Assembly (NCBI GenBank): GCA_964495095.1
Contig: CAZBUH010000106.1
Location: 1-6,248 of the forward strand
Reading direction: 5' to 3'
DNA: 6,248 nucleotides
DNA from: CAZBUH01 sp964495095
Lineage (GTDB): Bacteria > Bacillota > Clostridia > Oscillospirales > Oscillospiraceae
Below the pieces are notes generated by a model, which did no database searches, was not told where the DNA came from, and saw only the letters and a program-made list of their open reading frames with translations. Positions 5,688 to 6,248 of the stretch are shown one piece after another. Numbering within the stretch: position 1 is the stretch's first letter; every line of letters begins with the position of its first letter. The position numbers and the translations under genes were made by a program.

Positions 5688-6248
5688 ATTCGCCGGCGTG
5701 TTTTATGCCGAGTATCTGAAGCTCCTTTTCGTTAAGCCCGATGCCCCGGAGCATAAGGCGGTTGCCCTTCAGGGCCTCGATGGAGTTTATGCCCATGCCG
5801 CCCATCATTTCTTCAATCTCGTGCTTCCAGGCGGTGACAAGATTTACAAGCCGCTTATAGCCCAAATCCGGGTTGAGGCGGCGCACCAGGTCGGGCCTCT
5901 GGGTGGCGATGCCCCAGTTGCATTTGCCCGTCTGGCAGGAGCGGCAGAGATGGCAGCCCAGCGCCAGCAGGGCCGAGGTTCCTATATAAACGGCGTCCGC
6001 GCCGAGGGCGATGGCCTTTACCACGTCCGCGCTGGAGTGTATGGAGCCGCCGCAGACGATGGAGACGTTGCTGCGGATGCCCTCGTCCCGGAGCCGCTGG
6101 TCTACGGCCGCAAGGGCGAATTCAATTGGGATGCCCACATTGTCGCGGATACGTGTGGGGGCCGCGCCTGTGCCGCCGCGGAAGCCGTCGATGGCTATTA
6201 TGTCGGCTCCGCTTCTGGCAATGCCGCTGGCAATCGCCGCCACATTGT
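5686..6248 (-). CDS. FMN-binding glutamate synthase domain protein (partial, N-terminus off the right edge)
   Basis: This is the C-terminal 187 or so codons of the central catalytic part of an archaeal-type glutamate synthase large subunit, which reduces 2-iminoglutarate to glutamate on an FMN bound in a TIM barrel. The reading frame is open to the window edge; the GTG at 6241-6243 is an internal valine, not a start, because conserved barrel sequence begins immediately (VAAIASGIARSGADIIAIDG). Family features are FRGGTGAAP (21-29, counted from that valine), IPIEFALAAVDQRL (38-51), the phosphate-binding CGGSIHSSADVVKAIALGAD (64-83), and an Fe-S motif with Cys97, Cys103 and Cys108 in the C-x5-C-x4-C spacing known for the [3Fe-4S] cluster, followed by GIATQ. 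An additional Cys100 lies within the motif. The stop precedes the ferredoxin start by 12 nt. The glutamine amidotransferase domain is not in the window and is expected further upstream. Confidence 0.93.
   Translation of the reverse strand, partial: NVAAIASGIARSGADIIAIDGFRGGTGAAPTRIRDNVGIPIEFALAAVDQRLRDEGIRSNVSIVCGGSIHSSADVVKAIALGADAVYIGTSALLALGCHLCRSCQTGKCNWGIATQRPDLVRRLNPDLGYKRLVNLVTAWKHEIEEMMGGMGINSIEALKGNRLMLRGIGLNEKELQILGIKHAGE

Noticed and set aside
6241..6243. GTG as a start codon for the FMN-domain gene
   Set aside because: Conserved TIM-barrel sequence begins right at this codon and the frame continues upstream to the window edge, so it is an internal valine of a longer gene.

Overview
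The window is an ordinary-looking stretch of a moderately GC-rich bacterial chromosome. All seven protein genes lie on the minus strand, so transcription runs from the right edge to the left. Strong AGGAGG-type ribosome binding sites, GTG and TTG starts, sigma-70-type promoters, and the combination of formate-tetrahydrofolate ligase with Fe-S-rich split glutamate synthase genes suggest an anaerobe, probably a Clostridia-like Firmicute. A Synergistota-like or other anaerobic lineage cannot be excluded from this sequence alone.

Region 1 (right edge to about 3178) is the 3' part of an operon for a split, archaeal-type glutamate synthase. In transcription order it holds the C-terminal part of the FMN/Fe-S glutamate synthase domain (its start lies beyond the window), a ferredoxin with four [4Fe-4S] cluster motifs, an NAD(P)H/FAD oxidoreductase, and the stand-alone GXGXG beta-helix domain. 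Genes are packed with gaps or overlaps of +12, -4 and 0 nt. A GC-rich hairpin with a T-rich tail ends the operon. The likely logic is that the FAD protein takes electrons from NAD(P)H, the ferredoxin passes them on, and the FMN domain reduces 2-iminoglutarate to glutamate. The glutamine amidotransferase domain is expected upstream, outside the window.

Region 2 (about 3148 to 2614) is a self-contained single-gene unit: a near-consensus promoter (perfect TTGACA, 17-bp spacer, TAATAT), a PaaI-type hotdog thioesterase, and a compact terminator directly after its stop codon.

Region 3 (about 2589 to the left edge) starts with a TATAAT extended -10 promoter embedded in a nested inverted repeat. It continues with an MFS carrier of the oxalate/formate antiporter (OFA) group, followed 37 nt later by fhs (formate-tetrahydrofolate ligase), which starts at TTG and runs off the left edge after 429 codons. 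The pairing suggests transport of formate or a related small carboxylate linked to one-carbon assimilation.

No RNA genes, mobile elements, CRISPR arrays or plus-strand genes were found. No intergenic stretch exceeds 300 bases. I see no clear candidate for an undescribed system. The points most worth checking are the electron-input module of the split glutamate synthase, an extra cysteine in its Fe-S motif, and the operator-like dyad upstream of the carrier-fhs operon.
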